A model generated the notes under the pieces. It was given only the letters and a program-made list of their open reading frames with translations. It did no database searches and was not told the DNA's origin. The position numbers and the translations under genes were made by a program. A DNA stretch of 64,000 nt from Streptomyces sclerotialus (lineage in GTDB: Bacteria; Actinomycetota; Actinomycetes; Streptomycetales; Streptomycetaceae), in NCBI RefSeq assembly GCF_040907265.1, contig NZ_JBFOHP010000002.1, positions 4,278,001 to 4,342,000 on the forward strand, written 5' to 3'. Below are positions 32,335-40,361 of the stretch, piece after piece. Position 1 is the stretch's first letter. Each line of letters begins with the position of its first letter.

Positions 32335-33600
32335 ATGCCTCTCGCACTGCTGGCGCTGGCCATCGGCGCCTTCGGAATCGGCACCACCGAGTTCGTGATC
32401 ATGGGACTGCTGCCGCAGGTCGCCGCTGACTTCGGCGTTTCCATCCCCACCGCCGGCTTCCTGACCACCGGCTATGCGCTCGGTGTCGTGGTCGGTGCCC
32501 CGCTCCTGGCCGTCCTCGGCGCCCGTGTCTCGCGCAAGCGGATGCTGATGCTGCTGATGGGGCTGTTCATCGCGGGCAATCTCGTCTCGGCCGTCGCCCC
32601 CGTCTTCGGCGTGATGCTCGCCGGCCGGGTGATCGCCTCGCTCGCGCACGGCGCGTTCTTCGGTATCGGCTCGATCGTGGCCGCGGGCCTGGTCGCACCG
32701 CACAAGAAGGCCGGCGCGATCGCGATGATGTTCACCGGACTGACCGTCGCCAACGTCGTAGGCGTCCCCGCCGGCACCTTCATCGGCCAGAGCATCGGAT
32801 GGCGCGCGACCTTCTTCATCGTCGCCGCGCTCGGCGTACTCGGCCTGCTCGGCATTGCGGCCCTCGTACCGGCCGACCGCCGCGAACCCGTACGCGACGG
32901 GGGCTCCGGTACCGACCTCCGGCGGGAGCTGGCCGCCTTCCGCAACCCGCAGGTCCTGCTGGCCATGGCCATGACCGTGCTGGGCTTCGGCGGCGTCTTC
33001 GCCGCGATCACCTACATCGCGCCGATGATGACCGAGGCCGCCGGTTACGCGGACTCCTCCGTCACCTGGCTGCTCGTCCTCTTCGGCGTCGGCATGGTGG
33101 CCGGCAACCTGATCGGCGGTAAGTTCGCCGACCGCGCGCTGATGCCGATGCTGTACGTGGCGCTCACGGCGCTGGCCGTCGTGCTGGGCACCTTCACGTT
33201 CACCGCGTACGACAAGGTCGCCGCGGCCGTCGCCATCCCGCTGATCGGCGCTTTCGGATTCGCGACCGTGCCGCCGCTGCAGAAGCGGGTGCTGGACCAG
33301 ACCGCGGACGCGCCCACGCTGGCCTCCGCCGTCAACATCGGCGCCTTCAACCTCGGCAACGCCATCGCCGCCTGGCTCGGCGGGATGGTCATGTCGGCTG
33401 GCCTCGGCGTCACGGCCCCGAACTGGGTCGGCGCGCTGCTCGCCGCATCCGCGCTGGTCCTGGCCTTCTGGTCGGCCGCGCTGGAGCGCCGCGACCGGAA
33501 GGCCGGGCGTCCGCTCGGCCTGGGGACCGACGGCGGTACCGGCCGGGTCGTCGCGAGCGCGACGGCGGAGAAGAGCGCCGCGGAGCCTGCCCAGGTGTGA
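32335..33600 (+). CDS. MFS drug exporter (DHA1 type)
   Basis: A 421-residue, 12-helix exporter related to chloramphenicol-resistance/AraJ-like carriers. Signatures are LALAIGAFGIGTTEFVIMGL followed by LPQVAADFGVSIPTAGFL, the loop 2-3 motif GARVSRKRMLMLLMG, and motif C-like GLTVANVVGVPAGTFIGQSI. ATG 32335 lies eight bases after GAAGGG. It is divergent from marR, so repression relieved by a drug-like ligand is likely. Actual substrates cannot be read from sequence. Confidence 0.9.
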   Translation: MPLALLALAIGAFGIGTTEFVIMGLLPQVAADFGVSIPTAGFLTTGYALGVVVGAPLLAVLGARVSRKRMLMLLMGLFIAGNLVSAVAPVFGVMLAGRVIASLAHGAFFGIGSIVAAGLVAPHKKAGAIAMMFTGLTVANVVGVPAGTFIGQSIGWRATFFIVAALGVLGLLGIAALVPADRREPVRDGGSGTDLRRELAAFRNPQVLLAMAMTVLGFGGVFAAITYIAPMMTEAAGYADSSVTWLLVLFGVGMVAGNLIGGKFADRALMPMLYVALTALAVVLGTFTFTAYDKVAAAVAIPLIGAFGFATVPPLQKRVLDQTADAPTLASAVNIGAFNLGNAIAAWLGGMVMSAGLGVTAPNWVGALLAASALVLAFWSAALERRDRKAGRPLGLGTDGGTGRVVASATAEKSAAEPAQV

Positions 33601-33786
33601 GCCGGGGCGCCGCGTGGACCGCGGGGCCGCACCTCCGCCCACGCCGTCGGCCCCGCTCCGGAACCGGAGCCGCACCGACTCATCCCGACTGCAGCAGTCC
33701 CCAGAAGTACCTCAGAAACACCCTTCGGAGATCCCTGCGGGGATTCCGGACCCCGAAGAACACCCCCCCCAAAGGAGCACCACCCC

Positions 33787-34224
33787 ATGAGCACCACCGA
33801 GACCATCGCCACCGTGCGCCCGCTCACCACCGGTGACGTCGACGCCCTCGTCGAGGCCGCGCGGCGGGCCGCCGACGGCGAAGGCGTACGCGGCAGCGTC
33901 ACCGTCCTGGACGCGGGCGGCCACCTGCTCGGCTTCCGGCGGGACGACGAGGCCGTGCTGATCTCCGGTGAGACCAGCACCCGCAAGGCGTACACCGCGC
34001 TGCAGCTGGACGCGCCGACCGCCGACCTGGTCGACCTGGTCCGCCCCGACGGCCTCTTCCACTCGCTGCCGACCGCGCTCGACCGTCCGCTGCTGTTCAT
34101 CGCGGGCGGCGTACCGCTGCACCGCGACGGCCGGCTGATCGGTGCGATCGGTTTCGGCGGCGGCGCGCCCGAGCAGGACCACCGGATCGCCACCGCCGCA
34201 CGCGAGGCCGCCGGCCTGGAGTGA
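33787..34224 (+). CDS. GlcG/HbpS-like small protein
   Basis: A 145-residue protein of the GlcG/HbpS family. Visible family features are VTVLDAGGHLLGFRRDDEAV, the helix around TRKAYTALQLDAPTADL, and FIAGGVPLHRDGRLIGAIGF with GGGAPEQDHRIA at the end. Some members bind haem or small cofactors; no such function can be confirmed here, and there is no signal peptide. AAAGGAG precedes ATG 33787. It follows the MFS gene by 186 bases and may be cotranscribed. Confidence 0.85.
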   Translation: MSTTETIATVRPLTTGDVDALVEAARRAADGEGVRGSVTVLDAGGHLLGFRRDDEAVLISGETSTRKAYTALQLDAPTADLVDLVRPDGLFHSLPTALDRPLLFIAGGVPLHRDGRLIGAIGFGGGAPEQDHRIATAAREAAGLE

Positions 34225-34279
34225 TCATTCCCCTGTGGTGATCATTCCAGGGGCGAACCCGCCTGTGGTGATCACCCCC
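34221..34279. repeat. Short TGATCA-centred repeats after the GlcG-like gene
   Basis: GTGATCATTCC (34221-34231), GTGATCATTCC (34238-34248) and GTGATCACCCC (34268-34278). CCTGTGGTGATCA recurs at a 30-base interval. The first copy contains the stop codon of the preceding gene. Confidence 0.6.
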
Positions 34280-34641
34280 ACGGCCGCCCGGCCCGCCTTC
34301 TCCGGCCGCCGCCCGCGCTCTCCGCGCAGGCGGCGGCCGCACGCCGTCGGCCCCCAGGGCTTCCGCACCGGGACGGCGGTACCCCGGATCCGGCGGTCGC
34401 CGCCGCGATGCCGAGTGCCAGGAGGCCGAGCGTGAGGCGAGCCGGCCGACGGAGACGATCACGTGGACGACGAGGGTGGTCCGGCGTGCGGGCCGGCCGA
34501 GCTGCTGCACGGCACCACCGTTCCGCCGGGTGCCCGGCGGCGCGACCTACGGCGGGAGTAACCGGCCGCGGCCGTACGCGCGGGCGAGTACGGCCTGCCC
34601 CCGGCCCGGCCACTCACGGCACGGCCCCCTACCCTCGCCCC
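34280..34641. other. Intergenic stretch holding the remnant
   Basis: Between the GlcG-like gene and the HAD gene. Apart from the membrane-protein remnant at 34380-34510 I see no intact gene. Confidence 0.4.
34380..34510 (-). pseudogene. Frameshifted remnant of a small membrane protein
   Basis: From GTG 34510 the minus strand reads VQQLGRPARRTTLVVHVIVS then VGRL. This resembles the start of a common streptomycete integral-membrane family (RxxxTLHVVxSVGWLG). After that the reading continues only in another frame as RLTLGLLALGIAAATAGSG, the expected following membrane helix. One missing base near CTCGCCTCACG explains the shift. Downstream sequence loses all family character before the GlcG-like gene is reached, so the 3' part is missing. 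A sequencing error cannot be excluded for the frameshift itself. Confidence 0.45.
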
Positions 34642-35277
34642 ATGGCCAAGCTGCATCTCTTCGACCTGGACGGGACACTGCTCTACCGGTCGGCCGCCGC
34701 CGTGGAGATCGCCCGGCAGCTCGGGCTGGAGCGGGAGACCGGCGAGCTGGAGCGCGCGTTCGCGGCCGGCGAGCTGACTCCGCCGCGCTTCGCCCAGCTG
34801 GCCTGCGACCTGTGGACCGAGCTGACCGACGCCGATATCGCGGCCGCTTTCGAGGCCGCGCCCTGGCTGGCCGGCATCCGTGAGGTATGGGCCGACATCC
34901 GTGCGCGCGGGGAGCGCTGCGCGGTGATCTCCCTGTCGCCGTCGTTCTTCGTGGAACGGCTGCTGGGCTGGGGCGCCGATGCCGCGTACGGCTCGCGCTG
35001 GCCCGCGGTGCCGTTCCGGGAACGGGTGGACCCGGCCGGGATCCTGTCCGCCGGGGCGAAGGTGCGGATCGCCGACGAGCTCTGCGCGTCGTTCGGACTG
35101 ACTCGGGCCGACTGCGTGGCATACGGGGATTCCCGCTCCGACACGGAACTGTTCGCGGCCGTTCCGGCGTCCGTGGCGGTGAACGCGGACCACCACGTCA
35201 GTGAGCTCGCGACCTTCGCGTACGGGGGCCGGGACCTCCGGGAGGCGTACGCGCTGACGCTCGGTGACGCGGTGTAG
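34642..35277 (+). CDS. HAD-superfamily phosphatase (SerB-like)
   Basis: A 211-residue haloacid-dehalogenase-type hydrolase. Motif I is LFDLDGTLL with Asp8 and Asp10, motif II is the Ser of VISLSPSFF, motif III is the Lys in AKVRIADEL, and motif IV is YGDSRSDTELF. The helical cap between motifs I and II and the total length fit the phosphoserine-phosphatase-like group. The substrate is not certain. ATG 34642 lacks a strong ribosome site. Confidence 0.88.
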   Translation: MAKLHLFDLDGTLLYRSAAAVEIARQLGLERETGELERAFAAGELTPPRFAQLACDLWTELTDADIAAAFEAAPWLAGIREVWADIRARGERCAVISLSPSFFVERLLGWGADAAYGSRWPAVPFRERVDPAGILSAGAKVRIADELCASFGLTRADCVAYGDSRSDTELFAAVPASVAVNADHHVSELATFAYGGRDLREAYALTLGDAV

Positions 35278-35338
35278 GGCACAGCGGAGGGTGGGAGCAC
35301 CGCCCGCTTCACCGTAAGCTCACCAGGGCTTCACCGGG

Positions 35339-35614
35339 GTGTCGGTATGGCGCCGCGAAGCGGGACTTGTGGATTCGACCGGTGCCGGTATGGTCGAGTC
35401 CGGTTCAGCGGGCGGGTGCGTCGTGGGAGGTCCCGACGCCCGCCCGGAGCCCGCCAGCCTACCGGTAACGCGCTTGCCGCCACCCGGACTTCGGGCTGTA
35501 CGCGCGGACGTGCGGGCGCGGGCTGACATGCTGCGGAGGCGTGCGGAGACGGGAACTGCGTTGGATGTGACATCAGTCGGTGCTGCCCCGCTTTCTTGGG
35601 TATTGCCCGGCTAG
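35339..35614 (+). CDS. Possible small protein upstream of flavohemoprotein gene
   Basis: An open frame of 91 codons from GTG 35339 to TAG, with possible later starts at ATG 35392 or 35527. The middle part (RPEPASLPVTRLPPPGLRAV followed by RADVRARADMLRRRAETGTA) is charged and could be helical. Third-position GC is clearly lower than in neighbouring genes and there is no ribosome site, so it may not be coding. No family recognised. Confidence 0.22.
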   Translation: MSVWRREAGLVDSTGAGMVESGSAGGCVVGGPDARPEPASLPVTRLPPPGLRAVRADVRARADMLRRRAETGTALDVTSVGAAPLSWVLPG

Positions 35615-35670
35615 CGGTTGCCGATCAAGAATGCGAAGACGTTCCCCGACCGTTCGAGGCGAGGCAGACC

Positions 35671-37140
35671 ATGGACGCTCCGACCACCGCGTCGGCCGGT
35701 AACGGCGCCGACGGTGACAGTGGCGCATGGAGTTGGTTCACCCCCTCTCCCGCCAAGTCACCGGAGAGGCACACGGAGGCCCCGGAAGGGCATGACCCGG
35801 GCGGGGACGAGGAGTCGGCGGACACGTCCGCGCAGTCTCCCGGCCCGGCGGCCGTGGAGTCTCCGGCGCCGCCGCCGGCCGACCGCACCGCATCCGGCCG
35901 CACCGCCACGCTCCCGCCCCGCCGCGCGGTCGCGGCGCCGCCCGCGCCCGAGTCCGCACTGGAGGCGTCGCTCCGCACGCAACGGCCCGCGGGGCCCGAG
36001 GCGTCTGCCGACGCGCTGCTCATCCGGCGCACGATGGCGGAGATCGAGCCGGTGGCCGAGCAGGTCACCTCGTACTTCTACGCGCTGCTCTTCGTCCGTC
36101 ACCCGGATCTGCGCCAGCTCTTCCCGGTCTCGATGGACGAGCAGCGTGACCGGCTCTTCAAGGCCCTGCTGACCGCCGCCCAGCGGGTCGACGACGACGC
36201 GTCGCTCACCGACTTCCTGGCACACCTCGGGCGCGGCCACCGCAAGTACGGCACGCAGCCCGAGCACTACCCGGCCGTCGGCGAGTGCCTGCTCGGCGCG
36301 CTCGCCCGGTACGCCACGCTCAGCTGGGACGACCAGGCCGAGGCCGCCTGGATCCGTGCGTACACCAAAATCTCGCAGATCATGATCGACGCCGCGGCCG
36401 AGGACGAGGCCGTCGCACCCGCCTGGTGGGACGCCGAGGTGGTCGCGCACGAGCTGCGCACCTCCGACGTCGCGATCGTGACCGTGCGGCCCGATCAGCC
36501 GTACCCGTTCCTCGCGGGGCAGTACACCAGCGTGGAGACGCCATGGTGGCCGCGGGTGTGGCGGCACTACTCCTTCGCCGCGGCGCCGCGCTCGGACGGT
36601 CTGCTCTCCTTCCACGTCAAGGCGGTGCCGGCGGGCTGGGTCTCCGGCGCGCTGGTGCACCGGGCGCGGCCGGGCGACGTAATCCGGCTCGGTCCCCCGG
36701 GCGGCTCGATGACCGTCGACCACACCACCGACAACGGCCTGCTGTGTCTGGGCGGCGGCACCGGCATCGCCCCCATCAAGGCCATGGTCGAGGACGTCGC
36801 CGAGCACGGCCGCCGGCGTCCGGTGGAGGTCTTCTACGGCGCCCGCAGCGATCACGACCTCTACGACATCGAGACCATGCTGCGGCTGGAGCAGGCGCAC
36901 CCGTGGCTGTCCGTGCGCCCGGTGGTCTCCAGCGGACCGTCCGGCGGCGCGCTCAACAGCATCAGCGGGCGGCTGCCGGACGCGGTGCGGGAGTACGGGC
37001 CGTGGGGCGAGTACGACGCGTACGTGTCGGGACCGCCCGGAATGATCCGCAGCGGTGTGGACGCGCTGGTCGGCGTCGGCGTCCCCTCGAACCGCATCCG
37101 GCACGACGCCGTCGAAGAGCTCGTCGCGGCGGGGGAGTAG
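35671..37140 (+). CDS. Flavohemoprotein (globin + FAD/NAD reductase) with disordered N-terminus
   Basis: A 489-residue protein. Residues 1 to about 110 are Pro/Ala/Glu-rich with no fold. A globin domain follows (RTMAEIEPVAEQVTSYFYAL, LGRGHRKYGTQPEHYPAVGE with the proximal-His region). Then come the FAD domain, with RHYSFAAAP (RxYS motif), and the NAD domain, with GGGTGIAPIKAMVE and YVSGPPGMI. The family oxidises nitric oxide to nitrate or reduces oxygen species. ATG 35671 follows GAGGC. The next gene starts four bases after the stop, so the two are coupled. Confidence 0.9.
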   Translation: MDAPTTASAGNGADGDSGAWSWFTPSPAKSPERHTEAPEGHDPGGDEESADTSAQSPGPAAVESPAPPPADRTASGRTATLPPRRAVAAPPAPESALEASLRTQRPAGPEASADALLIRRTMAEIEPVAEQVTSYFYALLFVRHPDLRQLFPVSMDEQRDRLFKALLTAAQRVDDDASLTDFLAHLGRGHRKYGTQPEHYPAVGECLLGALARYATLSWDDQAEAAWIRAYTKISQIMIDAAAEDEAVAPAWWDAEVVAHELRTSDVAIVTVRPDQPYPFLAGQYTSVETPWWPRVWRHYSFAAAPRSDGLLSFHVKAVPAGWVSGALVHRARPGDVIRLGPPGGSMTVDHTTDNGLLCLGGGTGIAPIKAMVEDVAEHGRRRPVEVFYGARSDHDLYDIETMLRLEQAHPWLSVRPVVSSGPSGGALNSISGRLPDAVREYGPWGEYDAYVSGPPGMIRSGVDALVGVGVPSNRIRHDAVEELVAAGE

Positions 37141-37143
37141 TTC

Positions 37144-38409
37144 TTGAGCACCGAAGACAGCAGCCGCTGGAGACACCAGGCCGAGCACACGGGCCCGTAC
37201 CCGGAGGACCGCACGGGCCGGCAGCCGGGCGGCTACGCGGACGGATACGCGGACCGGCGTGCGGGCGGGTACGCGGACCAGCGCCCGGACAGCTCGGCCG
37301 ACCGGTACCTCGACGGGCTCGCCGACCGGTACTTCGACGGGGCCACCGGTCCGTACGCCGATGGGCACGCGGGACGGCCTGCGGACGGGCACCCGAGCGT
37401 TCACCGGGGCAGGCACGCGGGTCACGACCCGGCCCACCATCCGGTCCAGGGCCCACCCCAGGACATCGCGCGGTACGCCTCCGGCGAGCAGACAGGCCAC
37501 GGTCAGGCAGGTCAGGGGCCGCACGCCTATGAGCGGCCCGGCCCGGGCGGGTACGCGTACGAGCAGCAGCGCGCCGCGCGGCCGACGCCCAGCTGGGCGG
37601 CGTACGAGCCGGCCGAGCCGGCCGAGCGGCCCGGCAGCGACGGTGAGCACGTCGTGCAACAGCAGATGGGGACGGTCGACCGTGCCGACCGCTTCTACCG
37701 CGACCAGGTGCTGGACCACCTCAACGCCCGCATGTGCGAGTTCGTCGGCCGCCAGGAGATGTTCTTCCTGGCCACCGCCGACCGGCACGGCGAGTGCGAC
37801 TCGACCTTCCGGGCCGGGCCGCCCGGATTCGTGCGGGTGCTCGACGAGCGCACGCTGGTCTACCCCGAGTACCGCGGCAACGGCGTCATGGCCTCGCTCG
37901 GCAACATCTCCGAGAATCCGCAGCTGGGCATCCTCTTCGTCGACTTCCTGCGCGACCGGATCGGCCTGCACGTCAACGGGCGGGCGTGGGTCGTCCCCGA
38001 CGAGGAGATGCGGGTACGCCACCCCGATCTGCCGGTCGATCCGGTGCCCGGGCGGCGGGCCCAGCTGTGGGTGGTGGTCGAGGTGACGGAGGCGTACATC
38101 CACTGCGCCAAGCACATCCCGCACCTGCAGAAGGTGCCCCGGCAGGAGCGTGGCGAGCGCGCCTGGGGTACGGACGACGTCAAGCGCAAGGGCGGAGACT
38201 TCTTCGGGGCGGCGGCCGAAGCGGCGGACCGGGCTCCTTACCGGCGGCGGGAGACTCCGGCTCCCCCGCAGGGCCCGGCCGCTCCCGAGCCCGCGCACAC
38301 CCGTTCCGCTCAGTCCTCGTCCTTCCAGGAGGAGGCAGAACGGGTCCTCGCGCTCGTGCAGCAGCGGGCCTCGTCCGGTTCAGGGGAGTTCCGGGGCTGG
38401 TTCGGCTGA
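37144..38409 (+). CDS. Pyridoxamine 5'-phosphate oxidase-like FMN protein with repetitive N-terminus
   Basis: A 421-residue protein starting at TTG 37144, with GGGGGAG upstream. The first about 165 residues are low-complexity and rich in Tyr, Ala, Asp, Gly and Arg, with repeating GGYADGYADRRAGGYADQ-like units. The PPOX/FMN-binding split-barrel follows at about 175-330 (RDQVLDHLNARMCEFVGRQE, MFFLATADRHGECDSTFRAG, NGVMASLGNISENPQLGILF, HVNGRAWVVP), then a charged tail. It is coupled to the flavohemoprotein gene, so it may share a redox or nitric-oxide-related role (inference). Confidence 0.82.
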   Translation: MSTEDSSRWRHQAEHTGPYPEDRTGRQPGGYADGYADRRAGGYADQRPDSSADRYLDGLADRYFDGATGPYADGHAGRPADGHPSVHRGRHAGHDPAHHPVQGPPQDIARYASGEQTGHGQAGQGPHAYERPGPGGYAYEQQRAARPTPSWAAYEPAEPAERPGSDGEHVVQQQMGTVDRADRFYRDQVLDHLNARMCEFVGRQEMFFLATADRHGECDSTFRAGPPGFVRVLDERTLVYPEYRGNGVMASLGNISENPQLGILFVDFLRDRIGLHVNGRAWVVPDEEMRVRHPDLPVDPVPGRRAQLWVVVEVTEAYIHCAKHIPHLQKVPRQERGERAWGTDDVKRKGGDFFGAAAEAADRAPYRRRETPAPPQGPAAPEPAHTRSAQSSSFQEEAERVLALVQQRASSGSGEFRGWFG

Positions 38410-38430
38410 TCCGACCGGTGGAATTCCGTT

Positions 38431-38440
38431 GTTTCACGAT
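38431..38440. promoter_or_regulatory. parS half-site
   Basis: GTTTCACGAT keeps the left half of parS (GTTTCACG) and then diverges. It lies seven bases from a perfect site. Confidence 0.4.
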
Positions 38441-38446
38441 TCCGTT

Positions 38447-38460
38447 GTTTCACGTGAAAC
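38447..38460. promoter_or_regulatory. parS site 10
   Basis: Perfect GTTTCACGTGAAAC between the convergent PPOX and NUDIX genes. Confidence 0.93.
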
Positions 38461-38521
38461 ACAGGAACCGATGAAAACGTGTCCGGCATGGTGAATGCGA
38501 CGGTTTCGCACGCGGTCGCAT

Positions 38522-38535
38522 GTTTCACGTGAAAC
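38522..38535. promoter_or_regulatory. parS site 11
   Basis: Perfect GTTTCACGTGAAAC in the same convergent intergenic region. Confidence 0.93.
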
Positions 38536-38542
38536 GGGACAT

Positions 38543-38556
38543 GTTTCACGTGAAAC
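38543..38556. promoter_or_regulatory. parS site 12
   Basis: Perfect GTTTCACGTGAAAC, seven bases after site 11; third perfect copy in 110 bases. Confidence 0.93.
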
Positions 38557-38566
38557 GGCCGGACCG

Positions 38567-39046
38567 TCAGCCCAGGTCAGGTGCGTGCAGCGCCCGGACG
38601 CCCTCGATGTTGCCGTCGAGGTAGTGCCGCAGTGAGAGCGGCACGACTTCGACGGACGCGATGCCGACGCGCGTGAACGGCACTCGCACGATCTCGTACT
38701 CCCCGCACGGCTCCTCCACCTCGGGACCGTGCCGCCGGGACAGGTCCATGGAGTCGAGCCGGCAGACGAAGAAGTGCTGGACCTTCACGCCGTCCACGCC
38801 GCCGTCCGTAACGTGCTCGACCGTGTCGACGAAGACCGGGACGACGTCCTTGACCTTGGCGCCCAGCTCCTCGTCCACCTCCCGGTGGAGGGCGTCGATG
38901 ACAGTGGCGTCCTCGGGTTCCACACCGCCGCCCGGTGTGATCCAGTACGGGGCCCGTCCCGGCTTGGTGCGCTTGATCAGGATGAGGTCGTCACCGTCGA
39001 GCAGGATCGCGCGGGCGGTGCGTTTGACGACTGGCCGTACGGTCAT
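38567..39046 (-). CDS. NUDIX hydrolase
   Basis: A 159-residue hydrolase of nucleoside-diphosphate-linked substrates. The NUDIX box is GGGVEPEDATVIDALHREVD followed by EELG, matching Gx5Ex7REUxEExGU. The start MTVRPVVKRTARAILLDGDD is the usual N-terminus. ATG 39046 has a poor ribosome site; ATG/GTG 39106 would add 20 unconserved residues. Substrate unknown. Confidence 0.9.
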   Translation of the reverse strand: MTVRPVVKRTARAILLDGDDLILIKRTKPGRAPYWITPGGGVEPEDATVIDALHREVDEELGAKVKDVVPVFVDTVEHVTDGGVDGVKVQHFFVCRLDSMDLSRRHGPEVEEPCGEYEIVRVPFTRVGIASVEVVPLSLRHYLDGNIEGVRALHAPDLG

Positions 39047-39188
39047 AGGGGACAGATGCCGCTTTCGACGGCTGGTGAAACCCGCGTCTTGCGGGACGCC
39101 TGACATCCGGCCCCGAGCGTGCGGGCGCCGTGCCGACCTTGTGTCAGGGCACCAGGGGGCAGCCTCGGAAGATGTCGCTCCGCACCGC

Positions 39189-40085
39189 TCACCACGCCGT
39201 CGCGGCCCGCAGCAGCCACTCGTGCGCGCGGGCGATGTGCGGCAGGGCGAGCGTCCCGGTACGGACGACCAGGAAGTACGTGCGCAGCGGTGGCACGGGC
39301 GGGTCGAGCAGCGACACGACCTCGCCGCGGTCCAGTGCCGGAGCCGCGAGGTAGCGGGGTACGACGGCGAGCCCGGCGCCGGCCGCCGCGCAGGCCAGCA
39401 CCGCGCGCAGGTCGGCTGCTATCACGGCGGCGGGGGCTGTCGGCCGGGCGTCGAAGACGGCGGACCAGTAGCGGGTGACCAGCGGCAGGCTCTCGTGGAC
39501 CTCGACCACGGGGACGGGTTCGAGCGCCTTGGGGCCGCGGTCCTGGAGGGTGGCGGGCCCGCCGAGCCGTGTCGCCCAGCGGGGCGCGGCGACCAGGACG
39601 TGTTCCTCGTCGCACAGAGTCGTCGCGGTGAGCAGGCCGCCGCGTGGGCGAGCGGTGGTGACGGCGAGATCGTGGTGGCCGGCGGCGAGTCCGGTGAGCA
39701 GTTCCTCGGCGGAGCCGAAGGAGGTGCGGACGGCGAGGCCGCGGTCGATGAGGGGAGCGAGGGCGGGGAGGGCGCGTTCGGCGGCGAATTCCGGTGGCCC
39801 GGCTAAGTGAAGGGTGCGGGTGACGGACTCCTCGTCGAGACCGGCTTCGGTGATCTCGGTGAGCGCGTCGAGGTGCGGGGCGATCTTGTGGGCGAGTTCG
39901 TCGCCGACGGTGGTGGGGGTGACCCCGCGCGGCCTGCGCAGGAACAGCGGGCGGCCGAGCTGGCGCTCCAGTGTCCTTATCTGACTGGTCACCGCGGGCT
40001 GGGAGAGTCCGAGGAGGGCGGCGGCACGGGTGAAGGAACCGGCCCGGTGCACGGTGACGAAGGTGCGCAGCAGCGCCAGATCCAT
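39189..40085 (-). CDS. LysR-family transcriptional regulator
   Basis: A 298-residue regulator. The winged HTH is at the N-terminus (MDLALLRTFVTVHRAGSFTR, AAALLGLSQPAVTSQIRTLE, RPLFLRRPRGVTPT). The effector domain has the two-lobed periplasmic-binding fold (LHLAGPPEFAAERALPALAP, ACAAAGAGLAVVPRYLAAP). ATG 40085 follows AAGGGGGT. The region upstream holds AT-rich CTATAAATTTGTCGATG (about 40125), the likely self-regulatory or target promoter region. The target gene is not evident, since the neighbouring genes face away or the same way. Confidence 0.9.
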   Translation of the reverse strand: MDLALLRTFVTVHRAGSFTRAAALLGLSQPAVTSQIRTLERQLGRPLFLRRPRGVTPTTVGDELAHKIAPHLDALTEITEAGLDEESVTRTLHLAGPPEFAAERALPALAPLIDRGLAVRTSFGSAEELLTGLAAGHHDLAVTTARPRGGLLTATTLCDEEHVLVAAPRWATRLGGPATLQDRGPKALEPVPVVEVHESLPLVTRYWSAVFDARPTAPAAVIAADLRAVLACAAAGAGLAVVPRYLAAPALDRGEVVSLLDPPVPPLRTYFLVVRTGTLALPHIARAHEWLLRAATAW

Positions 40086-40224
40086 CCATACCCCCTTCAC
40101 CTGGGAAGCCTGATCGCGAGCCAACTATAAATTTGTCGATGAGGCTGTGTCGCTAGCGTGATTGGACACTGACGCTGAGTCAACTAGCCTTGATTGAGCG
40201 GTTCGTTGCACATTGAACCGGGGG

Positions 40225-40256
40225 CGGTCCGAGCCAAGAGGGGGAGGCTCGGACCG
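40225..40256 (-). terminator. Terminator hairpin after cystathionine lyase gene
   Basis: CGGTCCGAGCC (40225-40235) pairs exactly with GGCTCGGACCG (40246-40256), 105 bases beyond the lyase stop on the minus strand. Confidence 0.65.
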
Positions 40257-40361
40257 TCTGCTGTGCGTACGGCAGGATCCGTTCGGCGCGGCTGCCCGGC
40301 GCGCTGCCGGGCCCGTCGCGAGTACCCGTGTGCCGTCCGGGTCAGTCCTGTGTCACCAGGG

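Noticed and set aside
34521..34560. Start of a rifampin ADP-ribosyltransferase-like gene (ELLHGTT) on the plus strand
   Set aside because: Only about six residues resemble it and the frame stops within 30 codons; chance similarity in an intergenic stretch.
36610..36625. FHVK in the flavohemoprotein as a further parS
   Set aside because: The DNA reads TTCCACGTCAAG, not the parS palindrome; the peptide match is coincidental.
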